From an uncultured Sphingobacteriaceae bacterium (GTDB lineage: Bacteria > Bacteroidota > Bacteroidia > Sphingobacteriales > Sphingobacteriaceae), in contig CAMPKC010000051.1 of assembly GCA_946887045.1 (NCBI GenBank), positions 1 through 36,005 on the forward strand: a DNA stretch of 36,005 nucleotides. Direction: 5' to 3'. Every line of letters starts with the position of its first letter. The first letter of the stretch is position 1. Shown piece by piece: positions 17,372 through 27,375 of this stretch. The notes beneath the pieces were generated by a model. That model saw only the letters and a program-made list of their open reading frames with translations, was not told the origin of the DNA and did no database searches. The position numbers and the translations under genes were made by a program.

Positions 17372-18064
17372 ATGGCCCCAAACAACAATAAAGAATATAT
17401 TGATCCGACTGCCGGGGAAAGAAGAGATAAGCAGATGCGGACTTACGATCAGTTACTTCAAGGCAACAGAGATTTTGTTGAGGCTACATTAAGCACAGAT
17501 CCTGAATATTTTAAGAAACTTGCTGAAGGACAGAATCCTGAGATTTTATGGATTGGCTGTTCTGATAGTCGCGTGCCGGCAAATCAAATTACAAATACAA
17601 AGCCGGGCGAGGTTTTTGTTCACAGGAATATTGCCAATGTTTGTGTTCATACAGATATGAACATGTTAAGTGTGTTGGATTATGCTGTGAACGTTTTAAA
17701 AGTAAAGCATGTTGTTGTTGCCGGGCATTACGGTTGCGGGGGAGTGGCTGCAGCGATGGGTAATAAACAACATGGGGTGATTGATAATTGGTTACGTCAT
17801 ATAAAAGATGTTTACCGTTTACATGCTAATGAGCTGGATTCGATTTCTGATGAACAATCCCGTGTAGACAGATTAGTTGAGCTGAACGTTAACGAACAGG
17901 TTTATAATCTTTGCAAAACCACTATTGTTCAAAATGCTTGGAGAGATCGAGACGATCTTGAAGTTCACGGCTGGGTAATTGATATTCGTACAGGATTTGT
18001 CAAAGATCTAGGTATTAGCTGCCGAAATGCTGATAATCTGGATAAGGTGTTTGCCCTTGATTAA
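17372..18064 (+). CDS. Beta-class carbonic anhydrase
   Basis: Cytoplasmic zinc enzyme interconverting CO2 and bicarbonate. Zinc ligands are Cys63, His119 and Cys122 (CSDSR and HYGCGG), with the Asp65-Arg67 dyad in CSDSR. The 230-residue length fits the family. The ATG at 17372 is two bases after the SulP stop codon, which indicates translational coupling. A later in-frame Met (MRTYDQLLQ, residue 22) is where many homologues begin, so the first 21 residues (charged, non-conserved in style) may be an extension or a start misplacement; the tight spacing favours the ATG used here. With SulP it would take up bicarbonate and equilibrate it inside the cell. Confidence 0.95.
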   Translation: MAPNNNKEYIDPTAGERRDKQMRTYDQLLQGNRDFVEATLSTDPEYFKKLAEGQNPEILWIGCSDSRVPANQITNTKPGEVFVHRNIANVCVHTDMNMLSVLDYAVNVLKVKHVVVAGHYGCGGVAAAMGNKQHGVIDNWLRHIKDVYRLHANELDSISDEQSRVDRLVELNVNEQVYNLCKTTIVQNAWRDRDDLEVHGWVIDIRTGFVKDLGISCRNADNLDKVFALD

Positions 18065-18082
18065 ATAATAAATTACAATAAA

Positions 18083-18119
18083 CAAAAAGCCCTTCGGATA
18101 TTAATCAAAGGGCTTTTTG
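18083..18119. terminator. Bidirectional rho-independent terminator between carbonic anhydrase and gcvP
   Basis: CAAAAAGCCCTT (18083-18094) and AAGGGCTTTTTG (18108-18119) form a 12-bp perfect stem with a 13-base loop. T runs exist on both strands, so it can end both convergent transcripts. Confidence 0.9.
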
Positions 18120-18161
18120 TTTATTGTATAGTTTACTACTAAACCTTATGGGTTTGAAAAT

Positions 18162-21047
18162 TTACACGAAAGCTTCTTCCTGGTAAGCTTCTATCGGCGG
18201 ACAAGAACAAACAAGTGTTCTATCGCCATGCGTATCATTTACCCTGCCTACCGAAGGCCAGAATTTGCGCTCTGAAACATACGGTAGTGGAAATGCAGCT
18301 TGCTCGCGGCTATAACCTTTGTTCCACTCATTGCTAACGATTACAGCAGCTGTATGAGGTGCGTTTTTTAATGGATTATTGAGTTTGTCACTGCTGCCAT
18401 TTTCGACATCAGAAATTTCGGCACGAATGGCAATCATAGCATCGCAAAAGCGATCCAGTTCATGTTTGGGCTCTGATTCTGTAGGTTCAATCATCAAAGT
18501 TCCTGGAACTGGGAAAGAAACAGTTGGCGCATGGAAACCGTAATCCATCAGTCGTTTTGCAATATCTGTCACTTCTATTCCGAAGTTTTTGAATGCACGA
18601 CAATCCAAAATCATCTCGTGAGCACAACGTCCGTTACTTCCGGCGTATAGAATTGGATAATGACTTTCTAAGCGTGATTTAATATAATTCGCATTCAGAA
18701 TAGCGTATTTAGTTGCGTTAGTTAAGCCTTCTGCCCCCATCATTGCGATATAAGCATGGGATATAATCAGAATTGAGGCCGAGCCCCATGGTGCCGCAGA
18801 CACTGCATGTATGGATTGTTCATTGCCCATGTCCACTACCGGATGACCAGGTAAAAACGGAACGAGGTGTTTTGCAACGCCAATTGGGCCCATACCCGGG
18901 CCGCCACCGCCGTGAGGGATACAGAATGTTTTATGAAGATTTAAATGGCAAACATCAGCTCCAATATTAGCCGGACTTGTTAGTCCAACCTGTGCATTCA
19001 TATTGGCGCCATCCATGTAAACCTGGCCGCCGTTTTCATGGACGATATTACACACTTCAATAATCGATTCCTCGAATACCCCGTGTGTAGAAGGATAGGT
19101 CACCATTAAGCATGATAAATCGTCTTTATGTTCTTCGGCCCGGACTCTTAGGTCGGCAATATCAATATTGCCGTTTGCATCGCATTTAACAACAATAACT
19201 TTCATGCCTGCCATAGCCGCTGAAGCAGGATTTGTGCCATGTGCTGAAGCTGGAATTAAAGCGATATTACGTTTGCCTTCGCCTCTGCTTTGATGATAAG
19301 CGCGTATTACCATTAATCCGGCATATTCGCCTTGAGCACCAGAATTAGGCTGAAGACTCATGGCGGCGAACCCGGTAATCTCACTAAGCCATCTGTTCAA
19401 TTCATCAAAAAGCTGCATATATCCTCCGGTTTGATCCAAGGGAGCAAAAGGGTGCATTTTACTGAATTCTGGCCATGTAACCGGGATCATTTCTGTGGTA
19501 GCATTGAGCTTCATGGTGCATGATCCGAGTGGAATCATTGAATGACAAAGTGATAAATCTTTGTTTTCTAATGATTTGATATAGCGGAGCATTTCATGCT
19601 CAGAGTGGTGCGTGTTGAATACCGGATGAGTCAAAAATTCGGAGGTTCTCTGTAGGTCGGGAGAAATCCGCGCTTCGAGCTTCGATTTTAAATTATCTAA
19701 GTTTACGTCATCAATGCTTTTCGCTTTAACTTTTGCGAAGACTCTGATAATGCTTATTACACCTTCCAGATTGGTAGTTTCATCCAGGGAGATGGTGACT
19801 GTCGATCCCGAATAATGAAAATTCATTTCGTTGTTAATCGCCAGTCCGTGAATCGAGTTCGCTAAATCGCCAATATTTAATTTGATGGTGTCAAAAAATG
19901 TCTGGTTTTCCTGTTTATAACCCAGTGTTTCTAGTGCGTCTGAAAGTAATACTGCTAATCCGTGCACACGACTTGCAATTGCTTTTAATCCATCTTTACC
20001 ATGATAAGCGGCATACATTCCAGCCATAATTGCCAGTAAAGCTTGTGCCGTACAGATATTCGATGTTGCCTTATCCCGGCGAATGTGCTGTTCGCGGGTT
20101 TGCAGCGCCATTCTTAGTGCGTAGTTGCCGGCAGAATCGATACTTACACCGATGATTCTTCCCGGCATACTGCGTTTATATTCTTCTTTTGTAGCAAAGT
20201 AAGCAGCATGTGGTCCGCCAAATCCCATCGGAACACCGAAGCGCTGAGTAGTTCCAACTACAATATCTGCTCCCCATTCTCCGGGAGGGGTTAAGATGGT
20301 TAGACTTAAAATATCAGCAACAACGGTAAGTTTTATTCCGTTTTCATGCGCTTTGTTAGCAAAGTCAGCATAGTTGTAAACACTTCCGTTTCCTGCCGGA
20401 TACTGAACAATGGCACCAAACATATTGTCGGTTAATTCAACTGTTTGATGGTTGCCGATTTGAAGGTCTATCCCGTATGGAGCAGAACGGGTTTTTAAAA
20501 TATCAATAGTTTGAGGGAAAAGCTCTTCTGATACGAAGAATGTTTTTGCTTGGTGATTTTTACGTAAACTATACTGCATAAACATAGCTTCGGCAGCAGC
20601 AGTTCCTTCGTCAAGTAAGGACGCATTGGCTATTTCCATTCCAGTCAAGTCAATAACCATAGTTTGGAAATTCAATAAAGCCTGTAAACGTCCCTGAGAT
20701 ATTTCGGCTTGATAAGGAGTATATTGAGTATACCATCCTGGATTTTCGAAAATATTTCGCAGGATTACAGGGGGTACAATAGTGTCGTAATATCCCTGGC
20801 CAATATAGGATTTGAAAACTTTGTTTTTTGAGGCAAGAATTTTCAGTCCCGTTAAATAATCAATTTCGCTTTTAGGAGAAGGTAAATTAAGGGGTTGTTT
20901 TAAGCGGATTTGCTGAGGTACCGTTTGTTCAATTAATTCATCCAGCGAAGTCGCATTCACCGTACTTAGCATTTTAGCCGTTTCAGCGTTGTCAGGGGCA
21001 ATATGTCGGTCTGCAAATTTCTCCTGGAAATCGATATTTAAAATCAT
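18162..21047 (-). CDS. gcvP: Glycine dehydrogenase (decarboxylating), P protein of the glycine cleavage system
   Basis: PLP enzyme that decarboxylates glycine and passes the aminomethyl group to the lipoyl H protein. This is the single-chain form, 961 residues, with both halves fused. The PLP lysine is Lys706 in [20 protein letters not shown]. Other motifs include [13 protein letters not shown] and [15 protein letters not shown]. The reading frame extends upstream to 21158, but I place the start at the ATG at 21047 ([16 protein letters not shown]). The extra 37 residues have no similarity to P proteins, a -7 box (21069-21076) lies inside that extension, and the longer version would overlap the divergent gene at 21151. 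The H and T proteins are not in the window. Confidence 0.96.
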   Translation of the reverse strand: MILNIDFQEKFADRHIAPDNAETAKMLSTVNATSLDELIEQTVPQQIRLKQPLNLPSPKSEIDYLTGLKILASKNKVFKSYIGQGYYDTIVPPVILRNIFENPGWYTQYTPYQAEISQGRLQALLNFQTMVIDLTGMEIANASLLDEGTAAAEAMFMQYSLRKNHQAKTFFVSEELFPQTIDILKTRSAPYGIDLQIGNHQTVELTDNMFGAIVQYPAGNGSVYNYADFANKAHENGIKLTVVADILSLTILTPPGEWGADIVVGTTQRFGVPMGFGGPHAAYFATKEEYKRSMPGRIIGVSIDSAGNYALRMALQTREQHIRRDKATSNICTAQALLAIMAGMYAAYHGKDGLKAIASRVHGLAVLLSDALETLGYKQENQTFFDTIKLNIGDLANSIHGLAINNEMNFHYSGSTVTISLDETTNLEGVISIIRVFAKVKAKSIDDVNLDNLKSKLEARISPDLQRTSEFLTHPVFNTHHSEHEMLRYIKSLENKDLSLCHSMIPLGSCTMKLNATTEMIPVTWPEFSKMHPFAPLDQTGGYMQLFDELNRWLSEITGFAAMSLQPNSGAQGEYAGLMVIRAYHQSRGEGKRNIALIPASAHGTNPASAAMAGMKVIVVKCDANGNIDIADLRVRAEEHKDDLSCLMVTYPSTHGVFEESIIEVCNIVHENGGQVYMDGANMNAQVGLTSPANIGADVCHLNLHKTFCIPHGGGGPGMGPIGVAKHLVPFLPGHPVVDMGNEQSIHAVSAAPWGSASILIISHAYIAMMGAEGLTNATKYAILNANYIKSRLESHYPILYAGSNGRCAHEMILDCRAFKNFGIEVTDIAKRLMDYGFHAPTVSFPVPGTLMIEPTESEPKHELDRFCDAMIAIRAEISDVENGSSDKLNNPLKNAPHTAAVIVSNEWNKGYSREQAAFPLPYVSERKFWPSVGRVNDTHGDRTLVCSCPPIEAYQEEAFV

Positions 21048-21068
21048 GAAATTGAAAGAATTGTGCCG

Positions 21069-21076
21069 CAAAGGTA
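21069..21076 (-). promoter_or_regulatory. -7 promoter box of gcvP
   Basis: TACCTTTG on the minus strand is identical to the box in front of the helicase gene at 43-50, and lies 21 bases upstream of the ATG at 21047. It fixes the gcvP start, because the longer reading frame would begin upstream of the promoter. No glycine riboswitch-like structure fits in the short leader. Confidence 0.65.
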
Positions 21077-21125
21077 AGAAAATAAGAGCTTTTGCCGAAG
21101 GACGGAGCGGATATGTGGAAAAAAC

Positions 21126-21133
21126 TATATTTG
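21126..21133 (+). promoter_or_regulatory. -7 promoter box of the outer-membrane protein gene
   Basis: TATATTTG matches TAnnTTTG and is 17 bases before the ATG at 21151. A -33 TTG at the proper distance is not evident. Confidence 0.5.
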
Positions 21134-21150
21134 GATTACAATTATAAACT

Positions 21151-21654
21151 ATGAACAAGTTTCTTTTTATGTTTTTGCTATGTTTCGCTGCCCTTTCTGG
21201 TTTCAGTCAGGAAATTAACAGAGAAGACGAGTTTAGGCAGAACGAAGTCTTTATAGAACTTGGGGGTAACGGACTTTTAGCTTCTTTGAACTATGAGCGT
21301 CAATTTTTTAAGAAACCGGGAATTGGTTTCAGGGTGGGAGCCGGTGTATATGGAACTGATCCTCACCTCACTATTCCCGTCGGGATAAATTATCTTTTCC
21401 GCTTTTTTCAGTCCCGGTCATTCATCGACGTAGGCTTGGGTGTAACTTATACCGACTACAATGTTCAATTATACACAGTTGAAAAACTCGAACCGGGGGT
21501 TGTTCAAAAAGAGCAATCATTTTATCTTATACCCAGTGTTGGCTTAAAAGCTTGTACAAGCAAGAACTTTGCCTGGCGATTGTATATTACTCCTGTCCTT
21601 TCACACTCTGATTTGCTACCTTATATTGGGTTTGGCTTCGGAAAGAGATTCTAA
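21151..21654 (+). CDS. Small outer-membrane beta-barrel protein
   Basis: A 167-residue secreted protein. A signal peptide ([17 protein letters not shown]) probably cleaves after Gln20. The mature part shows alternating amphipathic strands ending in aromatic residues and closes with GFGFGKRF, a terminal Phe as needed for BAM insertion. This fits an 8-stranded OmpA/OmpW-like barrel. No ligand-binding or enzymatic motif is recognisable, so the function is unknown. It is divergent from gcvP and ends 15 bases before the convergent pdxJ end. Confidence 0.8.
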   Translation: MNKFLFMFLLCFAALSGFSQEINREDEFRQNEVFIELGGNGLLASLNYERQFFKKPGIGFRVGAGVYGTDPHLTIPVGINYLFRFFQSRSFIDVGLGVTYTDYNVQLYTVEKLEPGVVQKEQSFYLIPSVGLKACTSKNFAWRLYITPVLSHSDLLPYIGFGFGKRF

Positions 21655-21669
21655 TTACAAGTAGTTTTC

Positions 21670-22395
21670 TTAAACGACCTCCGCTAACTGTCTTAAATAC
21701 AGCTGTATTGTGTGTTCCAGGCCATAATAAAGTGCATCGCAAATTAATGCATGTCCGATACTGACTTCAAGAAGATTAGGGATGTTTTGAGCAAAGTATT
21801 TTAGGTTGTGTAAATCCAGATCATGGCCTGCATTTAGGCCTAAACCCGTTTGTTTTGCAACTTTAGCTGCCTCCTGATAGGGTTTTATAGCTGTTTCTCG
21901 ATTCTGATGATATTGATGTGCGTAAGCTTCAGTATATAGCTCGATCCGGTCTGCGCCCGTTGTTGCAGCAGCTTCAACCATTTTCGGGTCCGGATCAACA
22001 AAAATTGACACGCGAATTCCAGCTTCTTTAAACGGGGCAATAACGTCTTTTAAATACTGCTGGTTGGCAATAGTATCCCAGCCATGGTTAGATGTGATTT
22101 GATTTAAAGCATCTGGAACGAGGGTTACCTGTGCTGGTTTATTCGCTAATACCAAATTTACAAATGCTTGTTCCCGACAATTACCTTCAATGTTAAATTC
22201 TGTTTTAATAACCGACTTTAAATCATAAACATCATGGTAGCGGATATGCCGCTCATCGGGTCTTGGATGAACAGTGATACCCTGTGCACCAAATCTTTCG
22301 CAGTCAAGTGCTGTTTGCACTAAATCAGGATTGTTGCCTCCCCTCGAATTTCTCAGGGTTGCTATTTTATTGATGTTTACGGATAGTTTGGTCAT
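21670..22395 (-). CDS. pdxJ: Pyridoxine 5'-phosphate synthase
   Basis: Condenses 1-deoxyxylulose 5-phosphate with 3-amino-2-oxopropyl phosphate to pyridoxine 5'-phosphate, the last ring-forming step of the DXP-dependent vitamin B6 route. The TIM-barrel hallmarks are present: [57 protein letters not shown] and EVSIGHALI. The length of 241 residues is standard. It follows trhO on the same strand, separated by a 186-base repeat-bearing spacer. No convincing -7 box was found immediately upstream. Confidence 0.96.
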   Translation of the reverse strand: MTKLSVNINKIATLRNSRGGNNPDLVQTALDCERFGAQGITVHPRPDERHIRYHDVYDLKSVIKTEFNIEGNCREQAFVNLVLANKPAQVTLVPDALNQITSNHGWDTIANQQYLKDVIAPFKEAGIRVSIFVDPDPKMVEAAATTGADRIELYTEAYAHQYHQNRETAIKPYQEAAKVAKQTGLGLNAGHDLDLHNLKYFAQNIPNLLEVSIGHALICDALYYGLEHTIQLYLRQLAEVV

Positions 22396-22415
22396 TGGGC
22401 AATAGTTAATTAGGA

Positions 22416-22591
22416 ATTAGTCATAGTTAATAATCATTAGTCATTACTCGATAGTTTGGGTAGCCTATAGCTAAAATTAATAAGCTTAAGATGGTAAGGC
22501 GAATAGCCATCCTTTTGCTAATAATTAAGACTAATGAACTTTTTTACCACTGACTAGTGAATTCTTTTGATTCACCAATGACTAATGAACT
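22416..22591. repeat. Cluster of short direct and inverted repeats between pdxJ and trhO
   Basis: ATTAGTCAT occurs at 22416-22424 and 22436-22444. The opposite orientation GACTAATGAACT occurs at 22529-22540 and 22580-22591, with a variant GACTAGTGAATT at 22552-22563. GTGAAT (22558) and ATTCAC (22570) can also pair as a hairpin. The last copy runs into the trhO coding end and contains its TAG stop codon (22582-22584, minus strand). The rest of this spacer holds no gene. Confidence 0.7.
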
Positions 22592-23526
22592 CTCTTCTTA
22601 TTGTTTACCGGTTGGGGTACTTTAACATAATAGCCTGTTCCATCATACTGGCGCTTACGCGGATGTTCCTTGCATGTCGTAGAACAAGCTCCGTCCAATT
22701 CCCAACCACAGTCATCGCATTGAGTGAAATGTTCATTGCACTCAGGATTTGCGCAGTTGATCATTTTAGCTGTTGTTTTTCCGCAATTATAGCAGGTGGC
22801 AATAACTTTAGGATTCACTTTATTCACTTCAACGGCTACTCGGTTATCAAATACATAGCACTGGCCTTCAAAGTCTTTTCCTTCGGCTTCTTTGCCGTAT
22901 TTAATTATTCCGCCGTGTAACTGGTAAACTTCTTTAAAGCCTTCGTGTAAAAGCAGGGCAGAAGCTTTTTCGCATTTAATTCCGCCTGTGCAATAGGTAA
23001 GAATTTTTTTGTCCTTGTATTGTGCCAGTTCATTGATCTTTGCGGGAAAATCACGGAAGTTTTCAATGTCAAGGGTTACTGCATTTTTAAACTTACCTAA
23101 TGAATGTTCGTAGTTGGATCGAACGTCCAGAATAACCACATCGTCTCTGTCTTTCATCTCTAAGAAGTCCTTTGGCTCTAAATGAACGCCAGTTTTCTTT
23201 TTAGGGTCGATGATGTTTGGATCGCGCAAACCAGAATAAACAATTTCTGATTTGTAGCGACAGTGCATTTTGATAAACGATGGTTCGTCAACATCGTCGA
23301 TTTTAAATTCTGTTGCTGCAAAACGAGGATCGTTTTCGATGAAATTCATGTAGGTTCTGCATGATTCAACCGTTCCTGAAACTGTTCCGTTTAAACCTTC
23401 ATCGGCTACAATTATACGTCCGACAAGGTCTAAAGACTTACAAAAGTTTAGGTGATCTGCGGCGAATTGTTCCGCGTTTTCTATTGTCGTGTAACAATAG
23501 TAAAGTAATGTCTGGTATCTTTTCAT
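22582..23526 (-). CDS. trhO: Rhodanese-domain tRNA uridine(34) hydroxylase
   Basis: TrhO/YceA family enzyme that makes 5-hydroxyuridine at wobble position 34 of tRNA using oxygen. It has an N-terminal ferredoxin-like acylphosphatase-type domain (residues ~1-90), a rhodanese domain (VVILDVRSNYEHSLGKF onward) with the active-site loop CTGGIKCEK (Cys179, Cys185), and a C-terminal Cys-rich segment (~residues 245-300) with several CxxC pairs that may bind zinc. The 314-residue length fits. The stop codon lies inside a short intergenic repeat. A -7 box is found 40 bases upstream of its start. Confidence 0.93.
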   Translation of the reverse strand: MKRYQTLLYYCYTTIENAEQFAADHLNFCKSLDLVGRIIVADEGLNGTVSGTVESCRTYMNFIENDPRFAATEFKIDDVDEPSFIKMHCRYKSEIVYSGLRDPNIIDPKKKTGVHLEPKDFLEMKDRDDVVILDVRSNYEHSLGKFKNAVTLDIENFRDFPAKINELAQYKDKKILTYCTGGIKCEKASALLLHEGFKEVYQLHGGIIKYGKEAEGKDFEGQCYVFDNRVAVEVNKVNPKVIATCYNCGKTTAKMINCANPECNEHFTQCDDCGWELDGACSTTCKEHPRKRQYDGTGYYVKVPQPVNNKKRVH

Positions 23527-23565
23527 ATTTCATTAATACTGCTGCAAACAGCGTGAAATGCGGTG

Positions 23566-23573
23566 CAAAGATA
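23566..23573 (-). promoter_or_regulatory. -7 promoter box of trhO
   Basis: TATCTTTG on the minus strand matches TAnnTTTG and lies 39 bases upstream of the ATG at 23526. No clear -33 element is visible. Confidence 0.5.
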
Positions 23574-23609
23574 TGATTTTTGACGATTTAACCCTCGTGC
23601 TTTGGTAAA

Positions 23610-26054
23610 TCAAAAGCCATAAAATAAACGAAAAGCCTTGTATGGTTTGCCATCCCGTGTGCACGACCATCCAAAGTCGGCTCGAACAATCAGTCTTTGG
23701 ACTCCAAAGTATACTTCCCGGTAATTATTCATAGGCTGTGATAAATAAGCTCCGCCAATTATTTCTTCGAGTTTCAGTTTTCTGATCAAGGGGATTTTTT
23801 GCAGGAAAAATCCTAAAAAGTTATGTTCATAGTGTGCTTCAAAATATTTGTCGTTTGTGGCGTATGCGTAATAATCCAAAAAATGAAAGTTCGGGAATAG
23901 GGGGTTGTAAACCGCTGTTTGATTCCCGGTAAAATGTTTAATGTCTGGATAAAACAAGGATCTGGTATTTATAAACTTTCCTGCCGAAAGATAGAAAGAG
24001 CTATATCCAATTAATCCGGTTTTAACTTTGTCCTGAAATAAATCTGCAGAAATGAAGTCATAATCTACCGCAGAATTAAAAATGTTAGGGATGCCTTTTC
24101 TATAATTTAGCTTTATAGTGGGATATCGGGCGTTTTCATAAATTTTACCATCCGGACGCGTGGTATACCGCTGTCCATACGTATACGACAGCTTGGCTTC
24201 AATACTAAATGAATTATTGATGGGAAAAAGGTTCTCGTCATTTGTTGGGCTAAGCGGATTGTTAGACGTCAATATTTTAGCTGCATTATCGAAAATTGGT
24301 CTGTGGGATGCATTTCTCAAAGGATATCTCCTCGAAATTTCTGTTCCACCGGTTACCAATAAACCATCAGTAATTTCACGCTGGGCACTCAAAGCGAAAA
24401 AGTTTGATTTGTAGAGTTTGAGAAAGTTTTTCCCGTCAAATAGTGTCGTTAAGGTATTATAAAATAGATTGATTGTCCCCCGATTATTCAGGTCCAAGTA
24501 ATCGGTTCCAACATTCAGAGTGAAATTCTCATGATGGAGAGTATCTCTTAAATAGTTTATTTCGAGATTAGTATTTAATGTTTTACTCCCGAATCCATAT
24601 CGGAATCTCGGTTTTATATCAATTGAACGCTGTAGCGAGAAGTCTTTTCTATAGTGCGGCTTTAAATCTACTGCCCAACCTTCTACAGTATTATAAAAAA
24701 CTGTTCTGTTTATAGAATTAAAGTGCCAATAGCTGTTTTTTGCATAGTTGTGCAATGTATAACCGCTAAACAGGAATTTCACCGGCTTAAATTTATTTCT
24801 GACTTTCTGGAGTGAATCCATAACCGCCGGTGTTGAAACTCTTGAGGCAGCGGTATCTTTGATTCTGTAATTGATATCCTCTTCCTGTGTTAATGGAATT
24901 GGCCGGTTTTTAACCCAATAGTCATCGTCCTTTTTATTTACATCGGCCGGCACTTTCATTATTTCGTCTTTGAAAAAATTATCCGGAAAAGACGGATTTA
25001 TATAGTAATTACTGTACAAACCAGTGAAATATCCGGCAAACTTAAATCCTAATACGTTTCCCTTAAATGTAAAAGTTATGTCTGAGGGGAGCCAATAGGT
25101 TTTTCCGACCTCAATGAAATTCTGACTTATTCTTAAAGTGTCAACGAAATTAATGCGCGATTCTTCGGTAATCATCAAATCAACGCTGTACAACCGCCAG
25201 TCGCCTTCAACCAGATAGATATGTCCGCTGAAAACCGGGTCGAAACGATTTTTGGGACTTATTTTTATTTTATAAATAGTATGCCCGCTTTGCTGACTGG
25301 ACCCTTCGAGCTTATAATTATAATAATCAAATGCATTATCTGCAACGGGAGATACGTAACTCTGATTACCCAAGGGCCCCCACTGGAGAAGGTTATCGTA
25401 CAGGTTTATTTGTAAATCTAAGGCCCGGTTAAAACTAAATCCTTCCTTATCGCCGGCAATTTTCGACGCTTCCATCACCTCTTTTACATTCGGGTAGTTG
25501 AAATAGAACTTTGACTTGGTTTCGGACAAATAAAGAACGCCCTGCCTGTTGGAGTCGAGATTAAGCGCCTGCGCGACATTCTGCCCTAGAATTTTTTTAG
25601 GAGCACCTACAAGTTTCTGGATTCCTTTGGTATACACATCGCAAATGTATGAGGGGGTCGATCTTAGGATTATTCGCTTGGATATGACTTTTCTTATCAG
25701 ACCATTAGCTGGATCTTCCATTTTTTTACTCGAAATTTTTACTTCACCCAGTACAAATCGCTCTTTTTCCAAAACAGCATTTACTTTAATTCCTTTTCTA
25801 GCCTCGATTTGAATCTGTTCCTGTTTATATCCCACAAACCTGAAAATGATGGTATGCTTACCGGGCATGAGCGCTATTTTATATTCTCCATTCTGATTTG
25901 CCATGCTACTATTGCTCTCATTCTTAACAAAAATGGAGGTAAAAGCGATTGGAGAGCCTTCTGTATCAATAATTTTCCCTGTTACCAAAATTGGCTCCTG
26001 GGAAAACGCTTTTGATAGTAAAAGTGAAAAAATTAATAAGGCTTTTCTAAACAT
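23610..26054 (-). CDS. DUF5686 outer-membrane protein with N-terminal carboxypeptidase-regulatory-like domain
   Basis: An 814-residue protein exported by a signal peptide (KALLIFSLLLSKAFSQ). Residues ~22-97 form a CarboxypepD_reg-like beta-sandwich (VTGKIIDTEGSPIAFTSIFV, then GEYKIALMPGKHTIIFRFVGY), as in the N-terminus of many SusC-type proteins. The remainder matches the DUF5686 layout: a periplasmic region, then many amphipathic strands of a large C-terminal barrel ending in AFRLFYGF with a terminal Phe. There is no TonB plug domain, so it is not a SusC receptor. It is widespread in Bacteroidota with unknown function. It is transcribed alone; the 283-base upstream gap shows no typical minus-strand -7 box. 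Confidence 0.9.
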   Translation of the reverse strand: MFRKALLIFSLLLSKAFSQEPILVTGKIIDTEGSPIAFTSIFVKNESNSSMANQNGEYKIALMPGKHTIIFRFVGYKQEQIQIEARKGIKVNAVLEKERFVLGEVKISSKKMEDPANGLIRKVISKRIILRSTPSYICDVYTKGIQKLVGAPKKILGQNVAQALNLDSNRQGVLYLSETKSKFYFNYPNVKEVMEASKIAGDKEGFSFNRALDLQINLYDNLLQWGPLGNQSYVSPVADNAFDYYNYKLEGSSQQSGHTIYKIKISPKNRFDPVFSGHIYLVEGDWRLYSVDLMITEESRINFVDTLRISQNFIEVGKTYWLPSDITFTFKGNVLGFKFAGYFTGLYSNYYINPSFPDNFFKDEIMKVPADVNKKDDDYWVKNRPIPLTQEEDINYRIKDTAASRVSTPAVMDSLQKVRNKFKPVKFLFSGYTLHNYAKNSYWHFNSINRTVFYNTVEGWAVDLKPHYRKDFSLQRSIDIKPRFRYGFGSKTLNTNLEINYLRDTLHHENFTLNVGTDYLDLNNRGTINLFYNTLTTLFDGKNFLKLYKSNFFALSAQREITDGLLVTGGTEISRRYPLRNASHRPIFDNAAKILTSNNPLSPTNDENLFPINNSFSIEAKLSYTYGQRYTTRPDGKIYENARYPTIKLNYRKGIPNIFNSAVDYDFISADLFQDKVKTGLIGYSSFYLSAGKFINTRSLFYPDIKHFTGNQTAVYNPLFPNFHFLDYYAYATNDKYFEAHYEHNFLGFFLQKIPLIRKLKLEEIIGGAYLSQPMNNYREVYFGVQRLIVRADFGWSCTRDGKPYKAFRLFYGF

Positions 26055-26242
26055 GTACGGGAAACAGAACAGTATAAAAACTCAGGTCTAAATTGAATTG
26101 TTTGTAAGTATACTATAACGAATTTAATGCCAAAACAAGTATATATAAGATAAATCAAATTGGTGTTGACGAATAGTTAAGAAAAATGCGGAGTAATTGT
26201 TCTCTGAACCTTAAAGGAATGCAGCCTATACGTTATTTTTAT

Positions 26243-26250
26243 TATTTTCG
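26243..26250 (+). promoter_or_regulatory. Candidate -7 box of pheS
   Basis: TATTTTCG is one base from TAnnTTTG. It would give a leader of about 80 bases before the pheS ATG. No -33 TTG is found near it. Apart from this box, the gap 26055-26337 shows nothing I can support. Confidence 0.4.
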
Positions 26251-26337
26251 CACATTCGACGGTTTTGCGCCATAATTCATGCAAATGACGCGTTTTATCA
26301 ACCACGGCTCTGAATAATCGGTGTATCAATTACTACA

Positions 26338-27372
26338 ATGCAAGAAAAAATAAATTTATATACAGAGGAGATTAAAGGCTTTCGACCGAATAATTCTGAT
26401 GAGCTCGAGGCCTTCAGGATAAAGTTTTTAGGGTCGAAGGGTATTATAAAGGATATTTTTGATGAGTTTAAAGCTGTTTCTCCTGAAGAGAAGCGAGTTT
26501 TAGGGAAGGTGCTGAATGAATTTAAGGTTCTTGCAGAGCAAACATATCAGTCTTTTAAAGAAAGCTTAGATTCTCAGGAAACCAGTAAAGGTTCAACTAT
26601 AGATGCATCGCTTCCGGGTGAAGGCTTTGAGATCGGATCTCGTCATCCTTTGTCGTTGGTACGGAAAGAGATTATTGAAATATTTAAAAAACTCGGTTTT
26701 ACAGTTGCCGAGGGACCAGAAATTGAAGACGACTGGCATAATTTTTCTGCCTTAAACTTCCCGCCCGAACATCCAGCCAGAGATATGCAGGATACTTTTT
26801 TCATTAAAAAAGATGCTGAAAAAGGCGATATCGCTTTACGTACACACACATCGTCTGTGCAGGTTAGAATGATGGAGAACGGGAAACCGCCGTTTCGTGC
26901 TTTAATGCCGGGGAGAGTTTATCGTAACGAAGCTATTTCTGCCCGCGCTCATTGTTTTTTTCACCAGATCGAAGGTTTGTATGTCGACGAAAATGTTTCG
27001 TTTGCAGATCTAAAGCAAACTCTTTTTTACTTTGTACAGGAGTTGCTTGGAGAAGGAACCAAAGTGCGTTTCAGGCCGTCATATTTCCCCTTTACCGAGC
27101 CGTCTGCAGAAATGGATATTTCATGCACCATTTGTAAAGGAAGTGGTTGCCAGATGTGCAAACAAAGTGGCTGGGTGGAAATTCTGGGCTGCGGGATGGT
27201 AGATCCTAACGTGCTTGAAAATTGCGGCATCGACGGAACAAAGTTTACTGGTTTTGCGTTCGGTATGGGAATAGAACGTATTACCAACTTGAAATATCAG
27301 ATAAAGGATTTACGTTTATTCTCTGAAAACGACATTCGTTTTCTTAAGCAATTTCAGTCTGAATTAATCTGA
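26338..27372 (+). CDS. pheS: Phenylalanyl-tRNA synthetase alpha subunit
   Basis: Catalytic subunit of the (alpha-beta)2 class II synthetase that charges tRNA-Phe. The N-terminal ~85 residues form the tRNA-binding coiled coil. Class II motifs follow: motif 2 GRVYRNEAISARAHCFFHQIEGL and motif 3 GFAFGMGIERI. A four-cysteine insertion (CTICKGSGCQMCKQSGW) before ILGCGMVDP looks like the zinc-ribbon-like element seen in many bacterial PheS proteins. The length of 344 is normal. pheT is not adjacent; instead a small lipoprotein gene follows three bases later. Confidence 0.97.
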   Translation: MQEKINLYTEEIKGFRPNNSDELEAFRIKFLGSKGIIKDIFDEFKAVSPEEKRVLGKVLNEFKVLAEQTYQSFKESLDSQETSKGSTIDASLPGEGFEIGSRHPLSLVRKEIIEIFKKLGFTVAEGPEIEDDWHNFSALNFPPEHPARDMQDTFFIKKDAEKGDIALRTHTSSVQVRMMENGKPPFRALMPGRVYRNEAISARAHCFFHQIEGLYVDENVSFADLKQTLFYFVQELLGEGTKVRFRPSYFPFTEPSAEMDISCTICKGSGCQMCKQSGWVEILGCGMVDPNVLENCGIDGTKFTGFAFGMGIERITNLKYQIKDLRLFSENDIRFLKQFQSELI

Positions 27373-27375
27373 TAA

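Noticed and set aside
26279..26317. A 12-codon leader peptide (MQMTRFINHGSE) upstream of pheS as a possible phenylalanine attenuator
   Set aside because: It has a single Phe codon and is not followed by a terminator hairpin with a T run, so the classical attenuation features are missing.
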